Part shown: positions 49,901 through 51,752 of the stretch, piece by piece | Position numbering within the stretch: the first letter of the stretch is position 1 | How the letters are laid out: each line of letters starts with the position of its first letter | Source of the DNA: Liolophura sinensis | Lineage: Eukaryota; Mollusca; Polyplacophora; Chitonida; Chitonidae | Length of the DNA: 64,000 nucleotides | Assembly (NCBI RefSeq): GCF_032854445.1 | Contig: NC_088297.1 | Coordinates: 4,155,991 to 4,219,990, forward strand | Direction: 5' to 3' | Notes under the pieces: generated by a model | Told to the model about the DNA's origin: nothing | What the model saw: only the letters and a program-made list of their open reading frames with translations | Database searches by the model: none | Position numbers and translations under genes: made by a program

Positions 49901-50163
49901 AATAGTTCGATTGGATCAACAGTTTTGAAGAAATTTGAAGGACATAGATACATACATCTATTCTTTTCTTTATGGTTAGATATGGTATCTAATCACTCAT
50001 TATACATTAAAATGTTTCAACATGACACCATAATCATCAAACAGTCCAAGATTCTGATTTTCATAAAGGAGCTGAAGAATTTTGCTAATAGCAGTTTCTT
50101 TTTTTTATTCTTTCAGTGGAACCTTTGGCCTTTGCCTTGTTTAATGCAATCGAACAGAAGTAG
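1513..50163 (+). CDS. TUBGCP5: Gamma-tubulin complex component 5 gene, 21 coding exons, 5' partial (span)
   Basis: The product is a subunit of the gamma-tubulin ring complex, the microtubule nucleator at centrosomes and spindle poles. GCP5 takes one position in the ring, and GCP C-terminal domains bind gamma-tubulin. Recognition comes from collinear similarity to vertebrate GCP5 along the whole chain: the RFLDVDSH motif (exon 1), HYSIL and LSDSPTN (exon 3), FDWRGYLLEGEE (exon 4), RPYLDIIDEW (exon 10), LMEAGDTLFDFY (exon 14), VPWPLDIII and the QIKYAKYSLD block (exon 17), FVNSLHTYIMTR (exon 18), ILHSTGLEF (exon 19) and RGSFSH (exon 20). The N-terminal GRIP-type domain spans roughly residues 240-590 of the visible chain and the C-terminal one roughly 720-1020. 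The exons sum to 3108 bases including stop if the two single-base lesions are allowed for. First exon(s) and promoter are outside the window. Confidence 0.95.
1822..1930 (+). CDS. TUBGCP5: TUBGCP5 in-window exon 2
   Basis: The acceptor is TTTGTTGTCAG and the donor GTTAGT. The 109-base exon completes the Gly codon and ends in phase 0 after ENAAK. The intron that follows is filled almost completely by the 71-bp array. Confidence 0.92.
2056..10862 (+). repeat. 71-bp minisatellite, about 124 copies, derived from the 3' splice site of TUBGCP5 exon 3
   Basis: The 71-bp unit runs through CTCCTGTACTTGTGTCTCTG, then ATAACATGAGGATGTACTTT, then GTGATCTCAGTCAGATTGCC and the ACTACTCCA block. Copies are about 90% or more identical. 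The part TCTCAG/TCAGATTGCCACTACTCCATCCTC is the acceptor plus the first ~26 coding bases of the next exon, and the real exon is the last unit of the array. Each unit has an in-frame stop after the exon-like part (TGA in the CTCTGA variant, TAA in the GTGGTAA variant). Because 71 is not a multiple of three, no long frame exists. Variant blocks recur, including a 14-unit (994-bp) duplication near 5870-7730. Confidence 0.97.
10839..10935 (+). CDS. TUBGCP5: TUBGCP5 in-window exon 3
   Basis: The acceptor is GTGATTTCAG at 10829-10838 and the donor GTGACT. The reading frame opens with SDCHYSIL and continues into LLLNLSDSPTNADYIKP, which aligns with vertebrate GCP5 (DAHYSIL, LSDSPSN). A shorter exon starting at 10866, after CCTCCAG, also keeps the frame but would drop the conserved HYSIL segment. 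I therefore prefer the upstream acceptor. The first ~26 bases of the exon are the same sequence as the exon-like part of the 71-bp unit. Confidence 0.85.
10936..12054. other. Intron between exons 3 and 4
   Basis: A/T-rich intron. It holds an imperfect inverted repeat (11217-11355), four copies of a roughly 20-bp direct repeat with GTGACGTGGTGTCTTG (about 11455-11540) and a shorter palindromic stretch around GTGATATCTG and GAGATATCAC (11653-11687). No coding potential was recognised. Confidence 0.7.
11217..11355. repeat. Imperfect long inverted repeat, possible MITE
   Basis: The left arm near 11228-11262 (TTGCTCAATGAAGATTGAAT then GTGAGAAATATTT) pairs with the reverse complement of 11318-11352 (AAATATTTATCACATTCAAC then CTTCACTGTGCAG), with a few mismatches around a roughly 55-bp centre. 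This could be a small non-autonomous DNA transposon or simply a hairpin-forming sequence. No clear target duplication is seen. Confidence 0.45.
12055..12134 (+). CDS. TUBGCP5: TUBGCP5 in-window exon 4
   Basis: The acceptor is GGTTTTGTTACAG and the donor GTGAGT. It encodes EEVFDWRGYLLEGEE followed by LYPESS, matching the conserved FDWGKYLxEGEE segment of GCP5. The 80-base exon ends in phase 0. The last ~20 exon bases and ~40 following intron bases are the source of the 86-bp array downstream. Confidence 0.93.
12370..13925 (+). repeat. 86-bp minisatellite, 18 copies, derived from the 5' splice site of TUBGCP5 exon 4
   Basis: The unit begins AGCTTTACCCAGAGTCATCA, then GTGAGTTTGAGGCTCTCC, then CAGCCTTCAAACAC, ending in CACTCAAGTCACATAT. 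The first 20 bases match the exon 4 end (AGCTTTACCCAGAATCATCC) and the next ~40 match the start of intron 4, so each copy contains a donor-like GTGAGT. I count 18 copies, 16 with GTGAGT intact; those at about 12587 and 13000 have GGGAGT. About 195 bp of unrelated intron separate the true junction from the array. Confidence 0.95.
14292..14575 (+). CDS. TUBGCP5: TUBGCP5 in-window exon 5
   Basis: The acceptor is TGATTGGCCAG and the donor GTATGT. The 284-base exon starts in phase 0 and ends two bases into a Trp codon. It encodes an acidic, probably disordered stretch (DDDDEEEDFD), then a block beginning near DNWLEGNVMVQYW. The latter matches the SWLEHHVVHQYW region of GCP5. Confidence 0.93.
14683..15081. 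mobile_element. Short non-autonomous DNA transposon (MITE-like)
   Basis: The ends are inverted: TTAAAGGTGAATTACCAA at 14683-14700 and the reverse complement of TTGCAAGTCACCTTTAA at 15065-15081, with about three mismatches over 17 bases. The 399-bp interior has no transposase. Target duplications were not clear. It lies in the intron between exons 5 and 6. Confidence 0.55.
15302..15391 (+). CDS. TUBGCP5: TUBGCP5 in-window exon 6
   Basis: The acceptor is CTTTGTTTGACAG and the donor GTGAGC. The 90-base exon completes the Trp codon and encodes a segment containing NPLYSMQYDVKITEYQMMRE. It aligns with the DPLYVPDDRVVVTETQVIRE region of GCP5. It ends two bases into another Trp codon. Confidence 0.93.
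16712..16905 (-). repeat. SINE-A copy, minus orientation, diverged
   Basis: It opens with a TTTATTTATTTATTTGATTG tail complement, then GGTGTTTTACGTCGTACTCA and AGAATATTTCACTTATACG. The middle is diverged and the tRNA-like head is lost. Confidence 0.8.
17159..17496 (-). repeat. SINE-B copy, minus orientation, with a 12-bp target-site duplication
   Basis: A complete tRNA-derived SINE on the minus strand. The tail complement is GTGAGTGAGTG and the body includes CAGTCATATGACGACGAAGG. The head is the complement of GGCCCGGATAGCACAGTTGG. AGCTGTCTTCGA flanks it on both sides (17147-17158 and 17497-17508), so it inserted by retrotransposition. Confidence 0.93.
17715..17808 (+). CDS. TUBGCP5: TUBGCP5 in-window exon 7
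   Basis: The acceptor is GTTGTTGGCAG and the donor GTTAGA. It completes the Trp codon and encodes LLSGVRELFICHYQDGRFFL then RHDLAMSHLTK, matching the LWLLSGVKKLF block of GCP5. It ends in phase 0. Confidence 0.94.
17809..19408. other. Intron between exons 7 and 8
   Basis: Largely A/T-rich sequence with many TTTATTTA-like runs around 17820-18130. No transposon with clear ends, tandem array or coding exon was recognised. Confidence 0.6.
19409..19637 (+). CDS. TUBGCP5: TUBGCP5 in-window exon 8
   Basis: The acceptor is GTGCGTTTTCAG. The donor GTGTGA after ACGAAACAAG is inferred because it alone gives the right phase (one base left over) and continues the alignment into exon 9. Reading through it would end at a TGA at 19718. 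The exon encodes MERLDVYFKHGSQVHQLQDF, a Ser/Asn-rich turn, then TFQAFAQCLAQFLQTFRKFL, equivalent to the YQAFMWALYKYFISFKEEL helix of GCP5. Confidence 0.88.
19931..20272 (+). repeat. SINE-B copy, diverged, interrupted by a long G-rich run
   Basis: The order is the same as in the intact SINE-B at 38762-39128: tRNA-like head with GTGGCTCATTTGGTAGAGTG, B-box region, AGGAAGTTGTAGCTTCCTCG, GGCTTACTAGC and a degraded CAAGTAATCACTC tail. Between the A-box and B-box parts it carries a G-run at 19968-20014 that the other copies lack. Confidence 0.8.
19968..20014 (+). repeat. G-rich run with quadruplex potential
   Basis: About 47 bases almost entirely G with single T or TT interruptions, ending in 14 consecutive G. 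The run has several G4-spaced tracts. Its length in the assembly should be treated as uncertain. Confidence 0.85.
20362..20564 (+). CDS. TUBGCP5: TUBGCP5 in-window exon 9
   Basis: The acceptor is GTGTCTGTTCCAG and the donor GTAAAT. The 203-base exon completes a Glu codon and encodes SLQTLSLILQPWFIKLGVVY, then DVFYHGTEEG and AAKLLSRLYNTVLKYDGFSE. This matches the KLAPRLSQLKVLHKVF and LLNTLYKAILEYD blocks of GCP5. It ends in phase 0. Confidence 0.93.
20617..20805 (+). repeat. Interspersed repeat of unknown class, copy 1
   Basis: About 190 bp with clear similarity to 29913-30110 in the same orientation: shared CTAATTCCTCAACCTTTTC, GGCTTCACAAAAAGTATAA-like and ATAATGCCTTCA blocks. No tRNA head, tail or terminal repeats were recognised. 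Confidence 0.7.
20999..21570 (+). repeat. 24-bp minisatellite, about 24 copies
   Basis: The unit is TTGACAGACAGGTGTTTGAATGCA with GACAG, GATAG and GAGAG variants. As 24 is a multiple of three, several frames stay open on both strands (up to 218 codons). These are repeat artefacts inside the intron between exons 9 and 10. No similarity to the neighbouring splice sites was seen. Confidence 0.95.
21858..22113 (-). repeat. SINE-A copy, near full length, minus orientation
   Basis: It runs from the tail complement TTTATTTATTTGATTGGTG through AAACTGGGCAGAGCCCGGGG and GCCAGCATGAGTTGG to the head complement at CTCAGCCACTGAGGCCCG. A short second fragment of the same tail lies at about 21715-21790. Confidence 0.88.
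22223..22338 (+). CDS. TUBGCP5: TUBGCP5 in-window exon 10
   Basis: The acceptor is TTTGGTTGCTAG and the donor GTTTGG. It encodes MLIQTSRPYLDIIDEWITKG and a final KEFLVQR, matching VETVRPYLQTVDEWIVHGHL and REFIIQR of GCP5. The 116-base exon ends two bases into an Arg codon. Confidence 0.94.
22339..23251. other. Intron between exons 10 and 11
   Basis: No repeat family or exon could be assigned. Several short open frames overlap on both strands at 22268-22989, but none has splice context or recognisable similarity. Confidence 0.55.
23252..23613 (+). CDS. TUBGCP5: TUBGCP5 in-window exon 11, with a coding decapeptide repeat
   Basis: The acceptor is CTTGTTCAACAG and the donor GTACGG. The exon has 362 bases. 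It begins with an NESVKSLDENFW block corresponding to the QRNKNVPVNHRDFWY region and ends with a LPVMREVVLAGKSMELLQTL block matching the LKPVLKQIIMAGKSMQLLKNL helix of GCP5. Between them, about 23333-23457 encodes four copies of a 10-residue repeat of the type VTSPGKEHxx, made by a 30-bp coding minisatellite. The repeat lies where vertebrate GCP5 has a Ser-rich, presumably disordered insert. Confidence 0.92.
23818..23995 (+). repeat. SINE-A copy, plus orientation, diverged
   Basis: It holds the head part GGTTAGCGTGCTGATGCAGC, then CAACCTGCAGATGGTTGTGG and a 3' part with CTCGTATAAGTGAAATATT. It lies just upstream of exon 12. Confidence 0.82.
24101..24350 (+). CDS. TUBGCP5: TUBGCP5 in-window exon 12
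   Basis: The acceptor is TTCTTAATCTCTCAG and the donor GTAAGT. The 250-base exon begins near SWYTTFIESLEETLG, matching SLYTLFLESVQSRL. It ends with a YDPLLQINFSAIIDL segment matching DPLLAINFARMYLEQ. The linker between them is poorly conserved. Confidence 0.93.
24556..24830 (+). repeat. SINE-A copy, near full length, plus orientation
   Basis: It begins at the tRNA-like head (GGCTCCATGGCTGAGGGGAT), passes TGAGTTCTAGTCCAGCTCAT and GGTTTCCTCCCACCATAATG, and ends CAAACAAATAAATAAAT. Confidence 0.88.
24955..26635 (+). repeat. 41-bp minisatellite, about 40 copies
   Basis: The unit is TCTAGAAGCTGTTTTGGGTC then CTGGTCTGGTTGTTGAGGTGG. Variants include GTTTTGAAGC in place of GTCTAGAAGC. It fills most of the intron between exons 12 and 13. 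I found no convincing similarity to the exon 12 donor or the exon 13 acceptor. Confidence 0.95.
26954..27159 (-). repeat. SINE-A copy, minus orientation, with a 13-bp target-site duplication
   Basis: It matches the SINE-A body from the tail complement to the tRNA-like part (GACTTCAACTCACAGCGACC). AGACTGGGATATT occurs on both sides (26941-26953 and 27160-27172). Confidence 0.92.
27334..27496 (+). CDS. TUBGCP5: TUBGCP5 in-window exon 13
   Basis: The acceptor is TTTGGTTCAACAG and the donor GTGAGT. The 163-base exon encodes LEHCLYPYVHKRYQ and LTKEHHLLDYLDSIR, matching LRSCLYPHIDKQY and LKKDYRLVEYLQAMR. It marks the start of the C-terminal GCP domain and ends in phase 0. Confidence 0.95.
27497..29746. 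other. Intron between exons 13 and 14
   Basis: It contains a degraded SINE-A (about 27695-27850, minus), a 23-base poly-T run (28069-28091) and a 5'-truncated SINE-A (29111-29268, plus). The rest is A/T-rich sequence in which I recognise nothing. Confidence 0.6.
29111..29268 (+). repeat. SINE-A copy, 5'-truncated, plus orientation
   Basis: It carries GGGAAGGTCTGTCAGCAACC through CTTGAGTACGGCGTAAAACA and ends in AAATAAATAAATAAAT. TATTGTAGCC before it and TATTGCAGCC after it look like a target duplication with one change. Confidence 0.88.
29747..29809 (+). CDS. TUBGCP5: TUBGCP5 in-window exon 14
   Basis: The acceptor is GATTTTCAG and the donor GTACGT. The 63-base exon encodes RFYLMEAGDTLFDFYTELFQ then K, matching NFFLMEGGDTMYDFYTSIFDK, one of the best conserved GCP motifs. 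Both ends are in phase 0. Confidence 0.96.
29913..30110 (+). repeat. Interspersed repeat of unknown class, copy 2
   Basis: Similar to 20617-20805 in order and orientation, including a CTAATTCCTCAACCTTTTC start and a CTTGAATAAACAGCTTGCA end. Class unknown. Confidence 0.7.
30199..30402 (-). repeat. SINE-A copy, minus orientation
   Basis: It runs from the tail complement (TTATTTATTTATTTATTTGA) to the B-box part (GGACTTGAACTCACAGCGAG) and is close to the family consensus. The head is truncated. Confidence 0.9.
30630..30721 (+). CDS. TUBGCP5: TUBGCP5 in-window exon 15
   Basis: The acceptor is TTGTTGTTCCAG and the donor GTAACC. It encodes CHEMWRDVHLLNLVLGASQQ then VYYPQDVS, matching KETWQNVSFLNVQLQEAVGQRYPEDSSR. 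The exon ends two bases into the Arg codon completed by exon 16. Confidence 0.94.
30722..32252. other. First part of the intron between exons 15 and 16
   Basis: No known element was recognised. Base composition rises in G+C from about 31730, with a GC-rich patch near 32026-32110, in contrast with the A/T-rich introns elsewhere. Confidence 0.5.
32253..32708 (-). other. Unassigned open reading frame, 151 codons
   Basis: This is the longest open frame in the window that is not in a tandem repeat, a transposon or a TUBGCP5 exon. It is antisense inside the intron between exons 15 and 16, in a patch richer in G+C than its surroundings. The predicted peptide begins MFHALDLADKGRFSRAV and is Arg- and Met-rich. 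It has no motif I recognise. It could be chance, part of an unknown transposon, or an antisense transcript. No function is proposed. Confidence 0.2.
32890..35955 (+). repeat. 48-bp minisatellite, about 63 copies
   Basis: The unit is ACTGCTCTGGTTTTACTCTC then TGTGCTGTACGTCTATCACA and CTGTCGTC. Because 48 is a multiple of three and the unit lacks stops, one frame stays open for 924 codons with a repeating hydrophobic peptide (TALVLLSMLYVYHTVV). The array is intronic in TUBGCP5. I regard the frame as a by-product of the repeat, not a gene. Confidence 0.96.
36195..36422 (-). repeat. SINE-A copy, minus orientation, abutting the exon 16 acceptor array
   Basis: A diverged SINE-A from TTGATTTAACTCATTGGTG to the head complement at CCACTAGTCCACAGAG. 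The next bases are CAG followed by the first copy of the exon 16 start, so the SINE end directly replaces the pyrimidine tract in that copy. Confidence 0.75.
36427..36613 (+). repeat. Four tandem copies of the 3' splice site and start of TUBGCP5 exon 16
   Basis: The 47-bp unit contains TTTTAATTTCAG followed by G(T/C)TAAGCATTGACATTGCTC and AGCCAAGTTGTAATG. Exon-like starts occur at 36427, 36474, 36521 and 36568, and the real exon starts at 36614. Spacing is 47, 47, 47 and 46 bp. The copies diverge from the real exon after CAGCCAAG. Confidence 0.95.
36614..36701 (+). CDS. TUBGCP5: TUBGCP5 in-window exon 16
   Basis: The acceptor is TTTTAATTTCAG and the donor GTAAGA. It encodes LSIDIAQPSFKAKDSNPINA then FDGLQLHYE, matching RLSISFENVD and ILDGLTLSYK. 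The 88-base exon ends in phase 0. It is the last unit of the acceptor array, and only this copy continues into conserved coding sequence. Confidence 0.94.
36935..37130 (-). repeat. SINE-A copy, minus orientation
   Basis: It runs from TTTATTTATTTATTTGATTG to the B-box part GGACTTGAACTCACAGTGAC. Body well conserved, head truncated. Confidence 0.9.
37315..37558 (+). repeat. SINE-A copy, plus orientation, with a 15-bp target-site duplication
   Basis: 5'-truncated within the head and ending AAATAAATAAATAAA. ACAATTGCTCTGAAT flanks it exactly (37300-37314 and 37559-37573), which fixes its ends and shows target-primed integration. Confidence 0.95.
37600..37720 (+). CDS. TUBGCP5: TUBGCP5 in-window exon 17
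   Basis: The acceptor is TTTTTTGTTATTAG and the donor GTAAGT. It encodes VPWPLDIIISTKTREVYNQV then FIFLLQIKYAKYSLDKLLF. This is the VPWPVDIVIS and QIKWAKYSLDVLLF hallmark of GCP5. The exon leaves one base of a codon. Confidence 0.96.
37721..38507. other. Intron between exons 17 and 18
   Basis: Apart from a SINE-A copy (38276-38446) it holds A/T-rich sequence with nothing recognisable. Confidence 0.6.
38276..38446 (+). repeat. SINE-A copy, 5'-truncated, with a 14-bp target-site duplication
   Basis: It covers the body from TCATGCTGGCTCCCTCTCC to CAATCAAATAAATAAA. TATAATTGGTACCC is repeated at 38262-38275 and 38447-38460. Confidence 0.95.
38508..38704 (+). CDS. TUBGCP5: TUBGCP5 in-window exon 18, donor shifted by one G
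   Basis: The acceptor is TCTGTGGTTACAG. The exon encodes an acidic linker (NEDEVEEERMEEQ), then HRVHRMQLLRMKLINFVNSL and HTYIMTR, matching HRMFLLRVKLMHFVNSLHNYIMTR. The frame and exon 19 require the exon to end at 38704 after ACTAGG. The only GT is at 38706-38707 because the run is GGGG instead of GGG. As written, a canonical splice leaves one extra G and shifts the frame. This is either a consensus error in a homopolymer or a real lesion. Confidence 0.88.
38762..39128 (+). repeat. SINE-B copy, full length, with a 12-bp target-site duplication
   Basis: The tRNA-like head has an A box (TAGCACAGTTGGTAGAGCG) and a B-box-like GGATCAATCCTTGGTCGAG. The body carries AAGAGGAAGTTGTAACTTCC, and the tail is CACTCACTCACT. 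CTCCAAAAAGGG flanks it at 38750-38761 and 39129-39140. This is the best copy for defining the family. Confidence 0.95.
39372..39605 (+). repeat. SINE-A copy, plus orientation, diverged, with intact tRNA-like head
   Basis: The head reads GGCCTCTGTGGCATAGTGGT then TAGTGTGCTAGCGCAGCAC. The B-box-like part is TGAGTTCAGGTTCAAC and the tail is AAATAAATAAATAAATAAAT. It is preceded by a run of G at 39366-39377. Confidence 0.88.
39673..39886 (+). CDS. TUBGCP5: TUBGCP5 in-window exon 19, with a one-base deletion
   Basis: The acceptor is TTTACCCTGGCAG and the donor GTTAGT. The first part encodes ILHSTGLEFMAEIRQAGDLD, equal to the ILHSTGLEF motif of GCP5. The second part encodes DFLKDAILKVLNLCVIFSAR then WQYGVDEI, matching SFVKEAIMKVLNLALMFADGWQ. 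The two halves are in different frames. A base is missing near 39760, in CTCAAATCCAC, where the aligned protein needs one more A. As written the frame reaches TGA at 39844-39846. Exon length would be 215 with that base, which fits the phases of both neighbours. Confidence 0.88.
39887..40107 (+). repeat. 41-bp minisatellite carrying the exon 19 5' splice site, left block
   Basis: The unit is GGATGAAATCAGGTCAGTGT then TGAATGTACTTATTTATTATT. It contains the last bases of exon 19 (GGATGAAATCAG) followed by a donor-like GTCAGT. Four copies follow the true junction. At 40077-40107 a second copy of the exon interior (GCCATTCTCAAAGTCCTCAA) begins, and the hAT element interrupts it. Confidence 0.93.
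40502..40759 (+). pseudogene. hAT transposase exon 1, BED-type zinc finger, frameshifted
   Basis: From the ATG at 40502 the frame gives WLSQPGYQDWLEKDS and CSLCRK, the first half of a BED zinc finger (CxxC). The rest of the finger (FDIGNMGESAVKS, then the distal HSKGTKH histidines) is found in the other two frames. At least two single-base changes have therefore occurred, near 40608 and 40650. The exon ends with a donor at GACGACAG/GTAGGC. The lost bases fall at short homopolymers, so consensus error is possible. Confidence 0.75.
41708..43801 (+). pseudogene. hAT transposase main exon, frameshifted by a 10-bp duplication
   Basis: The acceptor is TTGTTTATTTCAG. The first frame runs to about 42160 and contains LLFDESLN. 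The second runs from 42161 to the stop at 43801 and contains VSMDGPSVNW, FCKTRWLDN and, near the C-terminus, MSHGQATVERGFSINKEVEV. The last is the hAT dimerisation signature. Asp residues in the first two motifs and Glu in the last are candidate catalytic residues of the RNase H-like core. The break is at ATGATGGCAC/ATGATGGCAG (42151-42170), a 10-bp tandem duplication that shifts the frame by one. The tail is a Lys/Glu-rich coiled coil. Confidence 0.9.
44012..45080 (+). repeat. 41-bp minisatellite with exon 19 donor copies, right block, including a third copy of the exon 3' half
   Basis: 44012-44058 completes the second copy of the exon 19 3' end (TTTTCTGCACGGTGGCAGTA, ending in ATCAG/GTCAGT). 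Roughly 24 copies of the 41-bp unit follow. At about 44248-44323 a third exon copy lies in the array (GCCATTCTCAAAGTCCTCAA through GATGAAATCAG/GTTAGT). Neither extra exon copy has an obvious acceptor in front, so they should not be spliced in as exons. Confidence 0.93.
45320..45668 (+). repeat. 34-bp minisatellite, about 10 copies
   Basis: The unit is GAACAGACAGGTCTTGATCC then TGTTTGCACACTTT, with 35-bp variants (GAATCAGACA). No similarity to neighbouring exons. Open minus-strand frames through it are repeat artefacts. Confidence 0.93.
45669..46496. other. Intronic sequence between exons 19 and 20
   Basis: A short open frame lies at 46133-46366, but no homology or splice context supports it. 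Nothing else was recognised. Confidence 0.5.
46497..46675 (-). repeat. SINE-A copy, minus orientation
   Basis: It runs from TTTGATTGGTGTTTTACAGC through ATTATGGTGGGAGGAAGC to GGACTTGAACTCACAGCGAC. A short internal deletion removes part of the GGAGAGGAAGCCAG segment. Confidence 0.88.
46867..46913. repeat. (TA)n microsatellite
   Basis: About 23 TA dinucleotides in a row. Confidence 0.98.
47258..47358 (+). CDS. TUBGCP5: TUBGCP5 in-window exon 20
   Basis: The acceptor is TTGTATGTTTCAG and the donor GTGAGT. The 101-base exon completes a Ser codon and encodes ESIETLEREFGKYMQFLSSF then LNNIVKRGSFSH. It matches SIEKMESDFKNCHMFLVTILNKAVCRGSFPH. One base remains for exon 21. Confidence 0.95.
48219..48571 (-). 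repeat. SINE-B copy, minus orientation
   Basis: Complete from the tail complement GAGTGAGTGAGTGAGTGCTT to the head complement GTGCTATCGGGGCCGG. More diverged than the copy at 38762. No clean target duplication seen. Confidence 0.9.
49005..49328 (+). repeat. 22-bp minisatellite, about 14 copies
   Basis: The unit is GCTGTTTCTCAAACATTGAAAT, with GTTGAGAC and GTTGAGAT variants. No relation to the flanking splice sites was seen. Confidence 0.93.
49492..49839 (+). repeat. SINE-B copy, 5'-truncated, with a 14-bp target-site duplication
   Basis: It begins inside the A box (CACAGTTGGTAGAGCGTCC) and ends in CACTCACTCACT. CACTCAATTTTTTG flanks it exactly (49478-49491 and 49840-49853). The exact duplication and near-consensus sequence suggest a recent insertion. 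Confidence 0.95.
50117..50163 (+). CDS. TUBGCP5: TUBGCP5 in-window exon 21, terminal, with stop codon
   Basis: The acceptor is TTTATTCTTTCAG. Joined to the single base left by exon 20 it encodes LEPLAFALFNAIEQK then TAG at 50161-50163. This matches the LESLALSLMAGMEQS C-terminus of GCP5. It lies within a longer chance open frame (49925-50437) read in another phase. Confidence 0.95.
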
Positions 50164-50651
50164 AGCAGAATCCGACCAATCTTCAACTGAGTGGTCTCCC
50201 CTGGCTAATGAGGCCAGATTTCACCGCCAGGAAACATCACCTGCCTGTGTCTGTGTCAGAAGCTGTGTGAAAACATGTCATTGGCACTCACGTGTACAGC
50301 AACCTCTGTGGAATATTTCCAACAGGAACAGAAGGCTGTATGTCTGGGAAAAGCTTGCCATGGTCACTGTATTCCATTATGCAAGTGTGGCTTCCACCAT
50401 GCCACAATACTTTTCAACAAAATTTCTGGAAACTTAAATTACTAAACGGAATGCAGAGAAACTTGATGTATTTATTGTTTTGCCTTTTGTAAATTTTACA
50501 TGCTGGACCATGATGTGTTTCTTGTGACGTACAAAGATTGTCGTGATAGTTTCCTCTGTGGGTGCTGGGCGGGAATTGCTCTTCGGTTCAACTGTGTCTT
50601 TAAGTTAGAACGTTTGTTCTGGAATGTAAAGGGCACTGGTTTTATCAAAAG
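50164..50651 (+). other. TUBGCP5: Probable 3' UTR of TUBGCP5
   Basis: Follows the stop codon directly. No AATAAA was found before the 30-bp array, so the transcript end is not placed. Confidence 0.5.
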
Positions 50652-51480
50652 TTTGGCCACAGGAAGCCCAATTTATCCTATCCTGACCCAAGACAACCAA
50701 TTTTTTCCTCTCCTTGCTACAGTCAGCCAGATTTATACAATCTTGGCCACAGGAAGCTAGATTAATTTTATCCTGTCTTGGCCACAGGAAACCAGATTTA
50801 TCCCATCCTGGCCACAGGAAGCCAGATGTGTCCCATCTTGGCCACAGGAAGCCAGATTTATCTTGTCTTGGCCACAGGAAGCCGGATTTATCCCATCCTG
50901 GCCACAGGAAGCCAGATGTGTCCCATCTTGGCCACAGGAAGCCAGATTTATCTCGTCTTGGCCACAGGAAGCCAGATTTATCTTGTCTTGGCCACAGGAA
51001 GCCAGATGTGTCCCATCTTGGCCACAGGAAGCCAGATTTATCCCATCCTGGCCACAGGAAGCCAGCTTTATCTTGTCTTGGCCACAGGAAGCCAGATGTG
51101 TCCCATCTTGGCCACAGAAAGCCAGATTTATCCCATCTTGGCCACAGGAAGCCACATTTATCCCAGCTTGGCCACAGGAAGCCAGATTTATTCTATTTTG
51201 GCCACAGAAAGCCCGATTATCCTTCTTGGCCACAGGAAGCCAGATTTATCTTGTCTTGGCCACAGGAAGCCAGATTTATCTTGTCTTGGCCACAGGAAGC
51301 CAGATGTATCCTATCTTGGCCATAGGAAGCCAGATTTATTTTGTTTTGGCCATAGGAAGCCAGATTTATGTTGTCTTGGCCACAGGAAGCCAGATGTTTT
51401 TTTGTCTTGGCCACAGGAAGCCAGATGTATCCTATCTTGGCCATAGGAAGCCAGATTTATCTTATCCTGGCATAAAACAG
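50652..51480 (+). repeat. 30-bp minisatellite, about 27 copies
   Basis: The unit is TTGGCCACAGGAAGCCAGAT then TTATCTTGTC. The variants TTATCCCATC and GTGTCCCATC alternate in a loose higher-order pattern. Since 30 is a multiple of three, frames up to 222 codons stay open on both strands. They are repeat artefacts. The array may lie in the TUBGCP5 3' UTR or just beyond it. Confidence 0.95.
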
Positions 51481-51659
51481 CCAGATTTTTTCGTCATGTA
51501 TCCTTGCTAGAGGCAGCCAGATGTGTCCTACCCTGGCCATATGCTGGGACCATTTTGATTGACTGAGACCGATGAGGTTGTTGGATCAAATCCAGCTCTT
51601 GCTGAGGCTTGGCAAAGTCACCTTTGCCAGGTACCTGTCTCCCTGATCCATAAACCTGG

Positions 51660-51752
51660 CTTCCATTTTATTTATTGAATTGTGTTTATGCCATACTTAA
51701 GAATATTTGACTTCTGCGGCTTCGGCCAGCATTATGGTGGGAGAAAACCAGG
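51660..51752 (-). repeat. SINE-A fragment, minus orientation
   Basis: TTTTATTTATTGAATTGTGT, then AAGAATATTTGACTTC and GGCCAGCATTATGGTGGGAG. Only the 3' part of the family is kept. Confidence 0.75.

Larger units (their letters stand above)
47359..50116. other. Intron between exons 20 and 21
   Basis: Besides two SINE-B copies and a 22-bp array it contains a GT/GGGT-rich stretch (about 47440-47670). The short open frames on both strands at 47578-48174 are unsupported. No exon was recognised. Confidence 0.55.

Noticed and set aside
49925-50437. A 170-codon protein gene at the TUBGCP5 end
   Set aside because: It overlaps the terminal TUBGCP5 exon in a different phase and has no recognisable similarity. 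The exon 21 reading is supported by homology and splice phase.
50714-51510. Repeat proteins of about 200 codons in several frames
   Set aside because: They derive from the 30-bp GGCCACAGGAAGCC array. No start context, splice sites or composition of a real gene.
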